Shown here: positions 6,320-7,010 of the stretch, in pieces | Layout: each line of letters opens with the position of its first letter | Position numbering within the stretch: position 1 is the first letter of the stretch | NCBI GenBank assembly: GCA_017382915.1 | Contig: JAFNZJ010000122.1 | Location: 1 to 7,010 of the forward strand | Reading direction: 5' to 3' | Length of the DNA stretch: 7,010 bases | Source: Clostridia bacterium | GTDB lineage: Bacteria > Bacillota > Clostridia > Oscillospirales > Acutalibacteraceae | Position numbers and translations under genes: made by a program | The notes under the pieces: model-generated | The model's database searches: none | What the model was told of the DNA's origin: nothing | Seen by the model: the letters and a program-made list of their open reading frames with translations, nothing else

Positions 6320-6835
6320 ATGAAAAATAAAGGTCAAATTTTAAATATGGTGCTTTCGGCACTTTTTGCCGCCATGATAGCGGTTTTTGTTGCCTGGTTT
6401 TTTCATATACCCGTTGTTATAGGTAGTCATTCGGCCTACATACATTTTGGTGATGCCTTTATATTTTTAGCGGCATCACTACTGCCCACGCCCTATGCGG
6501 TGGCGGCGGCAGGCATTGGCGGTGCGCTGGGTGATGTTTTTTGCGGCGCTCCGCACTGGGCACCCTTTACCCTTATAATAAAAATCTTGGTGGCATTGAT
6601 GTTTACCGCCCGCGGTGAAAAGGTGCTTTGCCGCCGCAACCTGCTTGCTGTAATACCCGTTATGTTAATAACGGTTGGCGGGTATTACTTGGCTGAGGCG
6701 GTTATAGCAGGCAACCTTTTGGCGCCTATTGTATCGGTATGGGGTAATGTGGTGCAGGTAATAGGCAGTATGGCAATTTATATTGCCCTTGGTGCCGTAA
6801 CCCAGCGACTAAAAATAAAAAACCTTATAAAATAA
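6320..6835 (+). CDS. Stand-alone ECF transporter S component (TIGR04002-like), substrate unknown
   Basis: S components are the small membrane proteins that bind a micronutrient and dock onto the shared EcfA-EcfA'-EcfT energising module. This 171-residue protein has the family's usual size and about six hydrophobic segments (9-29, 44-56, 58-75, 82-97, 108-130, 140-162). Supporting marks are the alanine-rich first helix with AxxxA spacing (A14/A18, A17/A21), the contact surface used by S components to meet EcfT, and the block YIHFGDAFIFLAASLLPTPYA (40-60) plus GIGGALGD (65-72), which recalls TIGR04002/PF07155-type proteins. No ATPase or EcfT gene is nearby, so it would use a module encoded elsewhere. 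The ATG at 6320 is chosen over the in-frame GTG at 6311 because AAGGGTGA (6307-6314) is the ribosome binding site and includes that GTG. A terminator follows directly. The substrate cannot be inferred from sequence or context. Confidence 0.78.
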   Translation: MKNKGQILNMVLSALFAAMIAVFVAWFFHIPVVIGSHSAYIHFGDAFIFLAASLLPTPYAVAAAGIGGALGDVFCGAPHWAPFTLIIKILVALMFTARGEKVLCRRNLLAVIPVMLITVGGYYLAEAVIAGNLLAPIVSVWGNVVQVIGSMAIYIALGAVTQRLKIKNLIK

Positions 6836-6840
6836 AAATA

Positions 6841-6876
6841 AAGGCTTGACTGATTTTTTCAGTCAAGCCTTTTTTT
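6841..6876 (+). terminator. Rho-independent terminator of the S-component gene
   Basis: A perfect 13-bp stem, AAGGCTTGACTGA (6841-6853) paired with TCAGTCAAGCCTT (6859-6871), encloses a five-base T loop and is followed by a T run ending at 6876. It starts five bases after the stop codon, so the gene is monocistronic. The A-rich stretch before the left arm could also let it act on the other strand. Confidence 0.92.
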
Positions 6877-6884
6877 ATAACGAA

Positions 6885-6907
6885 AACCACGCGATAGTCG
6901 CGTGGTT
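6885..6907. repeat. GC-rich perfect hairpin, possibly the end of an IS200/IS605-type element
   Basis: AACCACGCGA (6885-6894) pairs perfectly with TCGCGTGGTT (6898-6907) around a three-base TAG loop. It is much more GC-rich than the flanking intergenic DNA and has no T run on either side, so it is not a typical terminator. A GGTTAACC palindrome follows at 6915-6922. A compact subterminal hairpin just upstream of a reading frame is a layout seen at the ends of IS200/IS605-type elements, and it could equally be a translational control structure. No transposase is visible before the window ends, so the mobile-element reading is only a hypothesis. Confidence 0.4.
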
Positions 6908-6923
6908 CAAAAGAGGTTAACCG

Positions 6924-7010
6924 ATGAACAAAAAACGAAATAGGGTTTATTACAAAAAGAAAAATGTTTTGTAATGCTTTGATTTAGCACAAAAGTTTTT
7001 GAGGAAGCCT
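6924..7010 (+). pseudogene. Short basic reading frame interrupted by TAA and open to the window edge
   Basis: AAGAGG (6911-6916) lies seven bases before ATG at 6924, a credible translation start. The frame encodes the very basic 16-mer MNKKRNRVYYKKKNVL, then TAA at 6972-6974. Beyond the stop the same frame continues as CFDLAQKFLRKP to the last base. Alternatives are a genuine 16-codon leader peptide, or a gene broken by a single-base change (CAA to TAA would restore a Gln). It lies behind the hairpin and beyond the S-component terminator, so it belongs to a new unit, perhaps a mobile element. No promoter is clear and the product is not recognised. Only 87 bases are visible, so the call is tentative. 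Confidence 0.3.

Noticed and set aside
6885..6907. The hairpin as a second terminator after the S-component gene.
   Set aside because: No T run follows on either strand, and a complete terminator already ends the gene at 6841-6876.
6972..6974. The in-frame TAA as evidence of a reassigned stop codon.
   Set aside because: At least six genes in the window end naturally at TAA, and prfB encodes a normal RF2, so TAA is a stop here.
1..7010. CRISPR arrays, tRNA or rRNA genes, and toxin-antitoxin or defence modules.
   Set aside because: No regularly spaced repeats, cloverleaf-like sequences or defence-type domains were found on either strand by reading.

Overview
The window looks like chromosomal DNA from an endospore-forming Firmicute of the class Clostridia, perhaps a gut Oscillospirales-type lineage. 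The reasons are a SpoIIM-like sporulation protein, AT-leaning intergenic DNA, consensus TTGACA/TATAAT promoters, strong purine-rich ribosome binding sites and a stand-alone ECF-transporter S component. The class is a reasonable inference; anything finer is a guess. The window is mostly ordinary core and near-core genome.

Layout. Positions 1-573 (minus) hold the first 191 codons of a SpoIIM-family membrane protein that runs off the left edge. It is divergent from pepD (699-2114, plus), an M20-family Xaa-His dipeptidase with its own sigma-A-type promoter. The two genes share the 125-bp region between them. A hairpin at 2124-2160 separates pepD from a convergent four-gene minus-strand operon. 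In transcription order that operon is prmA (6163-5240), prfB (5230-4118), an eight-helix membrane protein (4103-3312) and a TPR-like membrane-anchored protein (3296-2163). Its gaps are only 9-15 bp and one good promoter lies upstream. Divergent from prmA is an ECF S component (6320-6835, plus) with its own promoter and a textbook terminator. The last ~130 bp hold a GC-rich perfect hairpin followed by a ribosome binding site and a 16-codon reading frame. The frame stops at TAA and then stays open to the window edge.

How the genes work together. PrmA modifies ribosomal protein L11, and RF2 terminates translation at UAA/UGA on ribosomes whose factor-binding region includes L11. The head of the operon is therefore a translation unit, and the two membrane genes behind it have no recognised function. 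The prfB gene is in one continuous frame: the usual autoregulatory +1 frameshift site (CTT TGA C) is replaced by CTT GAC at exactly codons 25-26. I see no convincing new defence, mobile or biosynthetic system. The parts most worth a second look are the two unknown membrane proteins, the frameshift-free prfB and the hairpin/interrupted frame at the right edge.
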